DNA of 24,205 nt from assembly GCA_041946965.1 (NCBI GenBank), contig JBHGBM010000086.1, forward strand, positions 1 through 24,205, in the 5' to 3' direction. A program made the position numbers and the translations under genes. This DNA is from JBHGBM01 sp041946965. GTDB lineage: Bacteria; Acidobacteriota; Terriglobia; Bryobacterales; Bryobacteraceae. This document shows, in pieces, positions 1 to 8,155 of this stretch. Under the pieces are notes generated by a model. The model had not been told where the DNA came from. It ran no database searches and saw nothing but the letters and a program-made list of their open reading frames with translations. The first letter of the stretch is position 1, and the number at the start of each line of letters is the position of its first letter.

Positions 1-2609
1 CGCCGCACCTTGTAGGGGCAGTTGTTGGAGCAGTAGCGCGTGCCCACGCAGCGGTTGTATACCATGTCGTTCAGGCCTTCGGCCGAATGGGTGGTGGCCT
101 GGACGGGGCAAACCACCTCGCACGGCGCATTTTCGCAGTGCATGCAGGGCACCGGCTGGCTGTAAATGGCCGGTGCCTGGATGGAACCCTGGTAATAGCT
201 ATCGACCCGCAGCCAGTGCATGTGCCGGTGCGCGGCCACCTGCATCTTGCCGACCACCGGGATATTGTTCTCCGCCTGGCACGCCAGCACGCAGGCGCCG
301 CACCCGGTGCATGCGTTCAGGTCGATGGCCATGCCCCACGCGTAGCCCTCATACTTGTACTCGGGGTAAAGCGTCAGCGAACGATCCGGCGTCTCGGCGC
401 CCTCGTTGGAGACGTCCGGGTTCTTGCGGTACTCCTCCAGGTCCGCATGGCGGATGATGTGCCGGCGCGAATCGAGCATGTGCTCGTTCTGCGTGGAGGC
501 CAGCACATAAGCGCCGCCGGTCTTACGCACTTTCAAGCCGAAGTCCTGCCACAGGGCATCGGAAGTGCGCAGGCCGTAGGGATTGAATCCCACGCCGGTT
601 CCGGCGCGTCCCGCCCGCGTGCGGCCGTAGCCCAGGTGCAGGGTGACGCAACCGTCCGCGTGACCGGGCTGGATGAACACCGGCGCGCGCAGCTTGCGGC
701 CCTTGTACTCCAGTTCCACGAGGGTGGAGTTTTCGGCGCCCAGGATGTTCGCCATGGCGGGACTCATGATGGCGGCGTTGTCCCAGGTCAATTGCGTAAT
801 GGGACGCGGCCACTCCTGGAGCCAGCCGCTGTTGGCGAAGCGCCCATCGTAGACCGCGGGGTCGGGGCGAAAGATGATCTCGAAATCGCGGTGCGGCGCG
901 GGCCGGCCGGTCCACCCGAAGCGCAGCGCGGGCTTGACGGGAGGCAGTGCACTGCCGGGCACGACGCCGTCGTGCAGCGCGCGGCGCCACCACGCCTCGA
1001 AATCCGCGCCGGGATGCTGCCGCTGCCAGTAGCCTTTCACGATCTGCGCCCCCGGCTGCGCGGGGTTGGGCGAGAGCATCGCCAGCACTTCGTGCATGGA
1101 GCGGCCCTGATACAGCGGCTGGATGAGCGGCTGGATGATAGTGACGGTGCCGTCGAAGGCGCGAGCGTCGCTCCAGGATTCCAGGAAGTGCGTCTCCGGA
1201 AGATGCCAGTGGCAGAGCTGCGATGTTTCGTCGTCGTAGAGCCCCAGCCGCACTCTCAGGCGCGCCTTTTGGATCCGGTCGCGCAGGCCCATCTCCACGG
1301 GCGCGGTGAACACGGGGTTGCCGCCCAGAATCAGCAGCAGGTCCACCTTGCCCGCGTCCAGGTCGCCCGCCAACTCGCGCAGCGAAGCGAGCTGATCGAC
1401 GGGGTTCACCTCGAGCGGCGCCGTGTAGAAGACCGTTTGCCCCACGTTGCCCAGCAACTGGTTCATGGCGTGCGCCAGCGCATGCACCATGGGCGGCTGG
1501 TGTTCGCCCGCCACGATCAGGCCGCGGCCCTTGTGCGCCTGCAAGTCGCGCACCAGCGGCCCGAGCCAGGCCTCGAACTTGGGGTTGTCCACCCGCGGCG
1601 CGCCGGGAATGTTGACCCCCAGGGTGGCGGCGAGCCGCGTCGCGAACGCTTCCACATCGGAGGCGCGCAGCGGCATGCGGTGGTCCGCCTTGGCGCCGGT
1701 GGGAGTCGGCATCGGCTCGATCACGTAGAGGCGGTTCATCTCCGGCTGCCCCTCGCGCACGCGCCGCCGCAGTGAGAACTGGCGCGCGTAGCGCAGGTGG
1801 CCCGGCCCGGAGTTCAGGATGTCCGCGTCCAGCAAAAGGATCACGTCAGCGCGCGTCAGGTCGTAGTAGACGTTCACCGGCTGGCCGAAGGCCATCTGTG
1901 CCGCAGCGCGCGCGTTGTGCGGGCCGCATGGTTCCCACTGGTGCCACCTGGCCGCCGGAAATTCCTTCAAAATGCCTTTGATCTGGTCGCCGATGGAGGG
2001 CGAAGTGATCGTCTCGGTGAGGATCCGCAGCCCGGCGCCTCCGGTGGCGCGCTGGGTGCTGAGCGTCTCCCGGAAACCGGCGAGGAAGGCCGCCCAGGAG
2101 CGGATCTCGCCGCCGTAGGTGAGGGCGCGCGAACGGTCCGGATCGTAAAGACCCAGCACCGAAGCCTGCATATAGGCGTCCGCCGCGCCCAGGCTCGCGG
2201 GGTGTTCCGGATTGCCCTCGACCTTGACCGGCCGCCCTTCGCGGCTCTTGGCGAGCATGCCGGTGGCCACGCCGCCCAGCGTCATGGCGGTGGCGTAGAA
2301 CAGCGGCTTGCCAAGCACCATCCCCTCGGGCTGGTTGACGTAGGGCACAATCAGCTCGGTTGGCTGGCGCGTGCAGGCGGTGAGCCCCGCAAGTCCCAGC
2401 GAGGCGGCCATGATCTTCAGAAACTGGCGCCGGCCCGGCCCATCCTCCTCGGGCCATTCCGATGCCTGCCGCGGGAACTCGCGGTGCAGCATCTCCTCGA
2501 ATTCCTCGCTCGAGGCGAGGTCTTCCAGGCTGCGCCAGTATTCTTTTCCGCCCTTGCCCGCCAATTTCTCCTGAAGGGCGGCCAGGTCGAGCTTCTTTCT
2601 CTCTGTCAT
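1..2609 (-). CDS. actB: Alternative complex III iron-sulfur subunit ActB (partial, 3' end beyond window)
   Basis: The frame runs open from an ATG at 2609 off the left edge, giving 869 complete codons. The start overlaps the actA stop as ATGA, which indicates translational coupling. The N-terminus has a Tat-like motif, RRQFLK at residues 60-65, followed by a hydrophobic stretch. This matches the TAT-variant-translocated molybdopterin-oxidoreductase-like proteins of alternative complex III. The C-terminal ferredoxin-like part shows cysteines C767, C770, C773 and C777, then C822, C825, C830 and C834, then C860 and C864 at the edge. These are typical ligands for several [4Fe-4S]/[3Fe-4S] clusters. 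In this family the large N-terminal domain resembles molybdoenzymes but lacks the cofactor. ActB passes electrons from quinol oxidation towards the cytochrome subunits at the periplasmic side of the membrane. ActC and later subunits should follow to the left. The family call is firm. The C-terminus cannot be seen. Confidence 0.93.
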   Translation of the reverse strand, partial: MTERKKLDLAALQEKLAGKGGKEYWRSLEDLASSEEFEEMLHREFPRQASEWPEEDGPGRRQFLKIMAASLGLAGLTACTRQPTELIVPYVNQPEGMVLGKPLFYATAMTLGGVATGMLAKSREGRPVKVEGNPEHPASLGAADAYMQASVLGLYDPDRSRALTYGGEIRSWAAFLAGFRETLSTQRATGGAGLRILTETITSPSIGDQIKGILKEFPAARWHQWEPCGPHNARAAAQMAFGQPVNVYYDLTRADVILLLDADILNSGPGHLRYARQFSLRRRVREGQPEMNRLYVIEPMPTPTGAKADHRMPLRASDVEAFATRLAATLGVNIPGAPRVDNPKFEAWLGPLVRDLQAHKGRGLIVAGEHQPPMVHALAHAMNQLLGNVGQTVFYTAPLEVNPVDQLASLRELAGDLDAGKVDLLLILGGNPVFTAPVEMGLRDRIQKARLRVRLGLYDDETSQLCHWHLPETHFLESWSDARAFDGTVTIIQPLIQPLYQGRSMHEVLAMLSPNPAQPGAQIVKGYWQRQHPGADFEAWWRRALHDGVVPGSALPPVKPALRFGWTGRPAPHRDFEIIFRPDPAVYDGRFANSGWLQEWPRPITQLTWDNAAIMSPAMANILGAENSTLVELEYKGRKLRAPVFIQPGHADGCVTLHLGYGRTRAGRAGTGVGFNPYGLRTSDALWQDFGLKVRKTGGAYVLASTQNEHMLDSRRHIIRHADLEEYRKNPDVSNEGAETPDRSLTLYPEYKYEGYAWGMAIDLNACTGCGACVLACQAENNIPVVGKMQVAAHRHMHWLRVDSYYQGSIQAPAIYSQPVPCMHCENAPCEVVCPVQATTHSAEGLNDMVYNRCVGTRYCSNNCPYKVR

Positions 2610-3265
2610 CGGTGGCACGTACTGCAACTTGTAAGGGTTCGCTGGTCCTGGATTTTGTATTCGCGAACCAGGCGCGGCCCGAGCGTGGCCTGGCTTTCCG
2701 CCGGCTGGTAACCCATGGCGGTGATGAACTCGCGCGGGCGGACGTGGCGCTCGGGGTGGCGATGGCAGTCCAGGCACCAGCTCATCTGCATCGAGTTCTC
2801 CTGCCACGTGAGCGGCATGCGATCTACGCGCCCGTGGCAAGATTCGCACCCGATTCCCTTATTTACATGAATGCTGTGATTGAAATAGACGAAGTCGGGC
2901 AGATCGTTCACGCGCGTCCACTGAATGGAACGTCCGGAGCGGAAACTCTCGCGCACCGGCTCCAGCGTGGGGCTGGTCAGCCAGATTTCCCGATGGCAGT
3001 TCATGCACGTCCTGGTGGGTGGGATGCCCGCGAACGAGGAGGTTTCCACCGAGGTATGGCAGTAGCGGCAATCGACGCCCATCCCGCCCACGTGATGTGC
3101 GTGGCTGAAGGGGATGGGTTGCTCGCGGGCCACGTCGGCGCGCGTCTCCCAACTGCCGCGGACCAGCTCGGTGAGCGCCCAACCGGCAAAGCCCACGGCG
3201 AAAACGGCTCCGGCTAAGGTGATTCGCGCAAACGTGTTGGCGCTGTGATGGAAGATCTGGGCCAT
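2606..3265 (-). CDS. actA: Alternative complex III pentaheme cytochrome c subunit ActA
   Basis: The 219-residue protein carries five CxxCH haem-attachment motifs: CRYCH 66-70, CMNCH 87-91, CESCH 140-144, CLDCH 164-168 and CSTCH 214-218. One hydrophobic segment near residues 14-34 acts as an uncleaved anchor or signal. A short multihaem protein directly upstream of actB is the standard first gene of the ACIII operon, so the assignment is strong. ActA is a membrane-anchored periplasmic pentaheme cytochrome that takes part in quinol:electron-acceptor oxidoreduction in place of a bc1 complex. The start ATG at 3265 leads straight into the anchor. No strong Shine-Dalgarno sequence lies right before it. 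The stop codon overlaps the actB start by 4 bases. The last haem motif sits two residues from the C-terminus. Confidence 0.94.
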   Translation of the reverse strand: MAQIFHHSANTFARITLAGAVFAVGFAGWALTELVRGSWETRADVAREQPIPFSHAHHVGGMGVDCRYCHTSVETSSFAGIPPTRTCMNCHREIWLTSPTLEPVRESFRSGRSIQWTRVNDLPDFVYFNHSIHVNKGIGCESCHGRVDRMPLTWQENSMQMSWCLDCHRHPERHVRPREFITAMGYQPAESQATLGPRLVREYKIQDQRTLTSCSTCHR

Positions 3266-3522
3266 GTTCCGGCGCTACGGCCTTCCTCTTCCCCCACGCT
3301 CGCCGGCAGCATGAGCGCTAATGTAGTTGTGCATCTGGCGTGCGATTCCCAAGGTTCAACAGGCAGCGATTCCGGTCCTTCTGGCGCTTGCCTTCAGTGT
3401 GCCAGAACATCCGGCAATTAAGGGATGCGGCAACCGCGCGAAATGTCGCAAGCCTCGCCCGAAAGTGATGAATCGCACCTGCCGCCGGTTACAGTTGTGA
3501 CCTGCCGTATACTGGGGGTTCT
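3266..3522. promoter_or_regulatory. Divergent intergenic region between actA and the sulfatase gene
   Basis: This 257-bp gap must hold the promoter of the leftward ACIII operon and that of the rightward sulfatase. I see no credible coding frame in it. On the sulfatase side there is a TATACT hexamer at 3508-3513. On the actA side I see no convincing -35/-10 pair. Confidence 0.5.
3508..3513 (+). promoter_or_regulatory. Candidate -10 box of the sulfatase gene
   Basis: TATACT matches the sigma-70 -10 consensus at 5 of 6 positions. It ends 10 bases before the ATG at 3523, so transcription would begin about 3 bases upstream of the start codon. The G-run after it (3514-3518) could serve as a weak ribosome site only if transcription started earlier. 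No good -35 hexamer is visible at 16-18 bp. This is an inference from position and sequence only. Confidence 0.35.
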
Positions 3523-4905
3523 ATGAACAGGCGGCGCTTTCTCTCCACTCCCCTGGCCGCGTCGGCTTCGGGCGCGGTCCCCTCGGGCGCGGCTTCACGG
3601 CCGAACGTCATCATCTTTTTCACCGACCAGCAGCGCTGGGACAGCATCGGCGCTTACGGCAACCCCATGGGGATCACGCCGAACCTCGACCGCATGGCCG
3701 CTGAGGGCGTGCGATTTCACCACGCCTTCACCAGCCAGCCGGTCTGCGGTCCCGCCCGCAGCACGCTTCAGACGGGCAAGTATCCCACCGCTACCGGCGT
3801 CATCCGGAACGGCCCGGTGCTGCGGGACGGCGAAACCACGCTGGCGCAGCAGTTCGGCGCCGCCGGCTATCGCACCGGATACATCGGCAAGTGGCACCTC
3901 GGCGGGACCGTGCGCGAACCGGTGCCGCTCGAACGCCGCGGCGGCTACGACCAGTACTGGATGTCTTCCGACGTCCTCGAGTTCACCTCCACGCCCTACG
4001 AAGGTACGGTGTTCGACCGCGACGGCAAGCCGGTCCGCTGGGACGGCCAATACCGCGTGGATTTCCTCACGGACCACGCCATCGACTTCGTCCGGAAGAA
4101 CCGCCAGTCGCCCTTCTTCCTGTGCATCTCCTACCTGGAGCCGCACCACCAGAATTCGACCCAGACCTTCATCGGTCCCAAGGGTTACGCGGACCGTTTC
4201 CGCAACGACTTCTGGATTCCGCCGGATCTGGTTCCCTATCCGGGCGACTGGAAATCGCAGCTTCCCGATTACTACGGGATCATCGCGCGCATCGACGAAT
4301 GTTTTGGCCGCCTGATGCAGGAACTGCGCGATCAGCAACTCGACAAGAACACCATCGTGGCGATGGTGACCGACCACTCCTGCCACTTCCGCACGCGCAA
4401 CCGCGAGTACAAGCGAAGCTGCCACGACGCCTCCATACGCATCCCGCTCATGATTCAGGGGCCGGGCTTCGAGCCCGGGCGCGTGGTCTGGGACCTGGTG
4501 AGCCTGGCGGACCTTCCGCCCACGCTGTGCGACGCCTCCGGCATACGGCCGCCGGCCGGGATGCAGGGGCGCAGCATGATGCCGCTGGCGCGCGGCAATC
4601 GCGAGGGCTGGCCGCGCGAGGTGATCGTACAGATGCGGGAAGAGGCCTTGCAGCGCGCAATCCGCACGGACCAGTTCAAATACTGCATCTTCGACCCCCA
4701 GAGCAAGCCCAACGAGCCGCACAGCACGCGGTACACCGAACGGTTTCTCTACGACCTGCGCAGCGATCCGCACGAGCACTTCAACCTGATCGGCAGGCCG
4801 CAGTACCGCAAGATCGCCGAGGAGCTCGGCCAGAGGCTGGCGCGGCGCATGGCCGCCCTTGGCGAGCCGGCCTTCGAGACCCAGAAGACGCGGTTCTACG
4901 CCTAG
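3523..4905 (+). CDS. Tat-exported type I sulfatase (arylsulfatase A-like)
   Basis: This 460-residue alkaline-phosphatase-superfamily sulfatase probably hydrolyses sulfate esters on a polysaccharide or small organic sulfate in the periplasm. The N-terminus MNRRRF followed by an Ala/Ser-rich stretch resembles a Tat signal. The catalytic signature is C75-G-P-A-R79, in the context PVCGPARSTLQTGKYP. C75 is the residue converted to formylglycine in cysteine-type sulfatases. Other active-site elements are the metal-site pair D35-Q36 in FFTDQQRWDSIG, the GKWHLG block with K123 and H125, and a later TDHSCHF block. Length and the C-terminal WPREVIVQMREE and DLRSDPHEHFNL segments fit the family. Its substrate cannot be read from the sequence. 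The MFS transporter just downstream suggests a shared carbohydrate theme. Formylglycine formation needs a maturase that is not in this window. Confidence 0.92.
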   Translation: MNRRRFLSTPLAASASGAVPSGAASRPNVIIFFTDQQRWDSIGAYGNPMGITPNLDRMAAEGVRFHHAFTSQPVCGPARSTLQTGKYPTATGVIRNGPVLRDGETTLAQQFGAAGYRTGYIGKWHLGGTVREPVPLERRGGYDQYWMSSDVLEFTSTPYEGTVFDRDGKPVRWDGQYRVDFLTDHAIDFVRKNRQSPFFLCISYLEPHHQNSTQTFIGPKGYADRFRNDFWIPPDLVPYPGDWKSQLPDYYGIIARIDECFGRLMQELRDQQLDKNTIVAMVTDHSCHFRTRNREYKRSCHDASIRIPLMIQGPGFEPGRVVWDLVSLADLPPTLCDASGIRPPAGMQGRSMMPLARGNREGWPREVIVQMREEALQRAIRTDQFKYCIFDPQSKPNEPHSTRYTERFLYDLRSDPHEHFNLIGRPQYRKIAEELGQRLARRMAALGEPAFETQKTRFYA

Positions 4906-5003
4906 GAGGGAGCCGCGGGCTGCGTGTCCTTTGGCGGTGGCCTCCGGCGCGGAATCCACGGCCCCATCATTGCAACATAACCGATTGGCCGCATTGCGAA
5001 AAT

Positions 5004-5040
5004 CCCCGCAAAATACGGTGGCTCGGAACTCTTTGCGGGG
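5004..5040. repeat. Perfect 9-bp inverted repeat between sulfatase and MFS genes
   Basis: CCCCGCAAA at 5004-5012 pairs exactly with TTTGCGGGG at 5032-5040 across a 19-base loop. No T-tract follows on either side, so it is a poor intrinsic terminator. It may be an operator or an RNA hairpin in the 209-bp gap between the sulfatase stop and the transporter ATG. Confidence 0.5.
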
Positions 5041-5051
5041 GAGCCTCCGCC

Positions 5052-5082
5052 CGCAATCGGGTTAGCGCAATCGGGCTATAAT
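5052..5082 (+). promoter_or_regulatory. Candidate MFS promoter: direct repeat CGCAATCGGG x2 plus TATAAT
   Basis: The 10-mer CGCAATCGGG occurs at 5052-5061 and again at 5066-5075, a 14-bp period. A perfect consensus -10 hexamer TATAAT follows at 5077-5082. The second copy lies immediately before the -10, where a bound regulator would interfere with polymerase. Transcription would begin near 5089, which rules out the GTG at 5088 as the start codon and favours the ATG at 5115. No standard -35 is visible, as expected for a regulator-dependent promoter, but this is inference. Confidence 0.45.
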
Positions 5083-5114
5083 CGGGGGTGCCTTCCTTTT
5101 CAACCGAGAGCGGC

Positions 5115-6317
5115 ATGCGCTGGCGCATCCTCGCGCTGCTGTTTTTCGCCACCACCATCAACTATCTGGACCGCATCGTGTTTTCGGTCCTGATACCGGT
5201 GATCCGCGAGGAGATGCATATCTCCTCGCAGCAGTACGGGTATCTTACCGGGGCGTTTACGGGCGCCTATACCATCGGGTTCCTGTTGGCGGGGAAGTTC
5301 ATCGACCGCTACGGAACGCGCATTGGCTACTCGGTCGCGATTGTGTGGTGGTCGCTGGCGGCGGCCCTGCACGCGGTTTCGGCCAACGCCTTTCACCTGG
5401 GCTTCTGGCGCGCCATGCTCGGCTTTGGCGAATCCGGCAACTTCCCCGCGGCCATCAAGAGCGTGGCGGAATGGTTTCCCAAGAAGGACCGCGCTTTCGC
5501 CACCGGCATCTTCAACGCCGGCACCAACGTGGCCTCCATGCTCGGCCCTCCGCTGTTCGTCTGGCTCAACATTCACTTCGGCTGGCGCGCCTGCTTCATC
5601 ATGACCGCGGCCACCGGTTTCGTGTGGGTGGTGCTGTGGCTGGTGCTCTACCGCAAGCCACCGGTGCAGGCGGAGGATGTGAAGGCGCCCACGCTCGGGT
5701 GGCTCGCAACGCTGCGCTATCCGCAAACCTGGGGTTTCGCCAACGCCAAGTTCCTGACCGATGCCGTGTGGTGGTTTTACCTGTTCTGGCTGCCGCCTTA
5801 CCTGTTTGATGTGCGCAAATTCAACTTGCAGGAGATCGGCTGGGCGCTGCCCGTCATCTACTTAATGGCGGACACGGGCAGCGTGGGTGGCGGGTGGATT
5901 TCCGGCGGATTGATCCGGCGCGGCTGGCAGACGGCGCGCGCCCGCAAAGCGGCCATGGCGCTGGCGGCAGTCTGCATGCCCATCGCCGCCATGGCGGTGT
6001 TCGCTCCCTCGGCGGCGTTGACGGTGGCCCTGATCAGCGTGGCCACGGCAGCCCACCAGGCGTGGTCGGCGAATCTCTACACCACGGTTTCCGACGTGTT
6101 TCCGAAGAACGCCGTGGCGTCGGTCACCGGCATCGGGGGTTGTGCGGGGGGCATTGGCGGGTTTCTGTTCTCCGCCATCATTCCGGGTTTCGTGGTGCAG
6201 CACTTCGGCTATACTCCGATGTTCATGCTCATGGGCTCGCTGCACTTGACGGCGCTTTTCACCAGCAGTTTCCTGCTCTGGAGGAAAAAGGGCACAGGCT
6301 TCGAAACAGCTGCTTAG
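5115..6317 (+). CDS. MFS transporter, anion:cation symporter (ACS) family, hexuronate-type
   Basis: This membrane protein of about 400 residues has the pattern of 12 transmembrane segments. The opening MRWRILALLFFATTINYLDR is the usual start of ACS-family carriers of the ExuT/GudP type. It is followed by the FIDRYGTRIGY loop between helices 2 and 3 and the FGESGNFPAAIKSVAEWFP motif in helix 4 and the following loop. These carriers import organic anions such as hexuronates, glucarate or galactonate with protons or sodium. I chose ATG 5115 with GAGAG at 5106-5110, because the longer frame from GTG 5088 would begin inside the promoter. A sulfatase lies upstream and a secreted GH28 elsewhere in the window, so uptake of uronic acids from plant polysaccharide is plausible. 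The exact substrate is unknown. Confidence 0.88.
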   Translation: MRWRILALLFFATTINYLDRIVFSVLIPVIREEMHISSQQYGYLTGAFTGAYTIGFLLAGKFIDRYGTRIGYSVAIVWWSLAAALHAVSANAFHLGFWRAMLGFGESGNFPAAIKSVAEWFPKKDRAFATGIFNAGTNVASMLGPPLFVWLNIHFGWRACFIMTAATGFVWVVLWLVLYRKPPVQAEDVKAPTLGWLATLRYPQTWGFANAKFLTDAVWWFYLFWLPPYLFDVRKFNLQEIGWALPVIYLMADTGSVGGGWISGGLIRRGWQTARARKAAMALAAVCMPIAAMAVFAPSAALTVALISVATAAHQAWSANLYTTVSDVFPKNAVASVTGIGGCAGGIGGFLFSAIIPGFVVQHFGYTPMFMLMGSLHLTALFTSSFLLWRKKGTGFETAA

Positions 6318-6326
6318 GAGACACCC

Positions 6327-7127
6327 ATGACCCAGTTACCGCCAGTCCCGCTGACGCTCGAAGGAGCCAGCGTCCTGCACCAGATGTTTCGCGTGCGATG
6401 GGGGGCGTGGAATGCGCTCGCGTCCGAGATGCGCGCGGAGATCGCCGCCGAAGCCGCCGCCGCCCTCCAGGGCATGGCGCAGACTGCGGTTTACTCGCTC
6501 CTCGGACACAAGGGCGACCTGATGCTGCTGCATTTCCGGCGGGATTTCGCCCTGCTGAGCCTGGCCCAGTCGGCGCTGAACCGGCTGCGCCTGGCGCCCT
6601 ATCTGAAACCCGCCAGCTCGTATCTTTCCATGGTGGAGCTGAGCCTGTACGAATCGAGCGTCAAGCTCTACGCCGATCTCACGGGGCGCGGCGTCCAGCC
6701 GGATTCGCCGGAATGGGAGCGCGCGGTGGAGGAGACCGTGGCGCGCCAGCGGCAGGCCATGGCGTCCCGCCTCTGGCCGGAGATCCCCGCCTCTCCCTAC
6801 ATCTGCTTCTATCCCATGGACCGCCGCCGCGGCGAGCAGGTCAACTGGTACCAACTCCCCATCGCGGACCGCGCCCGCATGATGCGCGACCACGGCCTCA
6901 TCGGCCGCCGCTGGGGCGACCAAGTGAAGCAGATCATCACCGGCTCGGTGGGGCTGGACGATTTCGAATGGGGCGTGGACCTGTTCGCCGCCGACCCGGT
7001 GGCGTTCAAGAAGCTGATTTACGAGATGCGCTTTGACGAAGCCAGCGCGGCATACGCGCTGTTCGGGCCATTCTACATCGGGGTGCGCCGGGAGCCCGCC
7101 GAAATGGGCGCGCTGCTCAACGGGTAG
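6327..7127 (+). CDS. hemQ: Chlorite-dismutase-family haem protein, HemQ-like coproheme decarboxylase
   Basis: The 266-residue protein closely follows the Cld/HemQ fold. The C-terminal half carries YPMDRRR (162-168), NWYQLPIADR (173-182), MRDHGLIGR (186-194) and QIITGSVGLDD (202-212). By motif alignment, H189 is the proximal haem ligand and Q202 is the distal glutamine of coproheme decarboxylases; true chlorite dismutases have arginine there. Y162 corresponds to the tyrosine that forms the reactive radical. HemQ converts iron coproporphyrin III to haem b with peroxide in the coproporphyrin-dependent pathway. The position occupied by lysine in Firmicute HemQ (YPMNKRR) is R166 here. A strong ribosome site, TAGGAG, overlaps the stop codon of the upstream transporter, and the start lies 9 bp after that stop, so the two are probably co-transcribed. 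A detoxifying haem peroxidase role cannot be excluded. Confidence 0.88.
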   Translation: MTQLPPVPLTLEGASVLHQMFRVRWGAWNALASEMRAEIAAEAAAALQGMAQTAVYSLLGHKGDLMLLHFRRDFALLSLAQSALNRLRLAPYLKPASSYLSMVELSLYESSVKLYADLTGRGVQPDSPEWERAVEETVARQRQAMASRLWPEIPASPYICFYPMDRRRGEQVNWYQLPIADRARMMRDHGLIGRRWGDQVKQIITGSVGLDDFEWGVDLFAADPVAFKKLIYEMRFDEASAAYALFGPFYIGVRREPAEMGALLNG

Positions 7128-7148
7128 GCAGCCGCACGGGGGAAATGT

Positions 7149-8108
7149 CTACTTTGCGTACTGATTGTATAGCGCAGGGATGTCCGCGGTTTTGGCATCG
7201 CCCGGATGAATCACCACGCGGTAGCGGAACCGCAGCGCCTGGCCCTTTTCCACGGTCATCGAGCCGTCCTTGGTCTTGTCGCGCTCGAAATCGGCCACGC
7301 CGAACGGGTTGGCGGCGAACAGTCCGTAGGCGCGCGAATGCCAGTAGGTGGGGTGCCGCGGGTTGCCGGGGTGGTCGAAGATCGCGATGCCGACCGGTTC
7401 GCCCTTGATGCTGCCGTAATAGTCCACCCACTCGGCTCGCGAGCCCCAGACTTCCTTTTCGGTCTGCTTGCCGGTGGAGGCCACCATGCGGCCGTTGCGC
7501 TTGGGCTGCTCGATCTTGCGCGGCTGCTGCTCTTCCAGTTCCGCCGCCAGGCGCACGGCGAAGGTGCCTTCCTTGGTATCGCCGAAACGGGCCGTATCGA
7601 GCGCCTTCAGGGTGATATCGAAGTCGATGATGCGCAGCTTGGGATCCGCATAGAACGTCATCTTGCGGAACTCGGTAAGCAGCGGCTTGCCGTCCGTGGC
7701 CCACGTGAAAATCGCGTCCACCTGCCCGGTTTTCGAACCGCCCTTGGCCGCGGTGATCTTCTCCAGGGTGATCTTGCCCTTGCCCTTGCCCACGCCCTTC
7801 TGGGAAGCTTCGTTGGCCCAGAAATCATAATCGTTCACTTCACCGTGGGTGAACCACAGCCCGCGATGGTGCGGATGGTCCTGGGCCTCGCCGGCGATCT
7901 GCTCCATGGGGTACCCGCGGGTCACGACCGTGCCGGAGGCGGCGCGCAGAGGCGCCAGATAGGGCTTGGGGGCCGCCGGCCCCACATAGAAGACGGTGAA
8001 CGGCTTTCCGTTGATCTCAATGCTGACGGACTCGTTCCCCTGCCGGGTGACTTTCACCTGCGCGCAGAGCGGCACGGCCATCGCCAGTACGCAAACGAAC
8101 GCTTTCAT
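7149..8108 (-). CDS. Secreted DUF6807 (PmoA-like) family protein
   Basis: The protein has 319 residues. It begins MKAFVCVLAMAVPLCAQ, a cleavable signal peptide ending near A16. The hallmark DHPHHRGLWFTHG at 77-89 followed by DYDFW identifies the DUF6807 family, often annotated as 'methane oxygenase PmoA' although it has no shown link to methane oxidation. Members are common in Acidobacteria and Planctomycetes and are usually found near carbohydrate-degradation genes. The biochemical role is not known, and the His-rich block may bind a metal. I start it at 8108 because the same frame is open further upstream only by running across the neighbouring PLP-enzyme gene. The gene lies 47 bp after that gene and is probably the last in its operon. 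Its stop faces the hemQ stop with 21 bp between. Confidence 0.85.
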   Translation of the reverse strand: MKAFVCVLAMAVPLCAQVKVTRQGNESVSIEINGKPFTVFYVGPAAPKPYLAPLRAASGTVVTRGYPMEQIAGEAQDHPHHRGLWFTHGEVNDYDFWANEASQKGVGKGKGKITLEKITAAKGGSKTGQVDAIFTWATDGKPLLTEFRKMTFYADPKLRIIDFDITLKALDTARFGDTKEGTFAVRLAAELEEQQPRKIEQPKRNGRMVASTGKQTEKEVWGSRAEWVDYYGSIKGEPVGIAIFDHPGNPRHPTYWHSRAYGLFAANPFGVADFERDKTKDGSMTVEKGQALRFRYRVVIHPGDAKTADIPALYNQYAK

Positions 8109-8155
8109 GCCCACAGTAGAGCACACCGCACGCCGGGGGGGCAAATCGCGGGCGG

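Noticed and set aside
87..1775. 562-residue open frame on the plus strand at the left end
   Set aside because: It lies opposite actB, which has clear iron-sulfur cysteine motifs on the minus strand. Its own translation is low-complexity Arg/His/Ala/Gly without any domain, a common artefact of GC-rich codon use.
3389..3404. Sigma-54-like TGGCACA-N4-AGGCA on the minus strand upstream of actA
   Set aside because: The -12 half (AGGC) is poor and lies more than 110 bases from the start codon. Spacing alone is not enough.
3595..4959. 454-residue open frame antisense to the sulfatase, and similar long antisense frames opposite cysS, shc, GH28, ftsY and ribD
   Set aside because: Each mirrors a gene with catalytic motifs and shows biased composition with no family features.
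4906..5003. Possible gene or terminator right after the sulfatase
   Set aside because: No hairpin followed by a T-tract and no coding frame with a plausible start; it looks like plain spacer.
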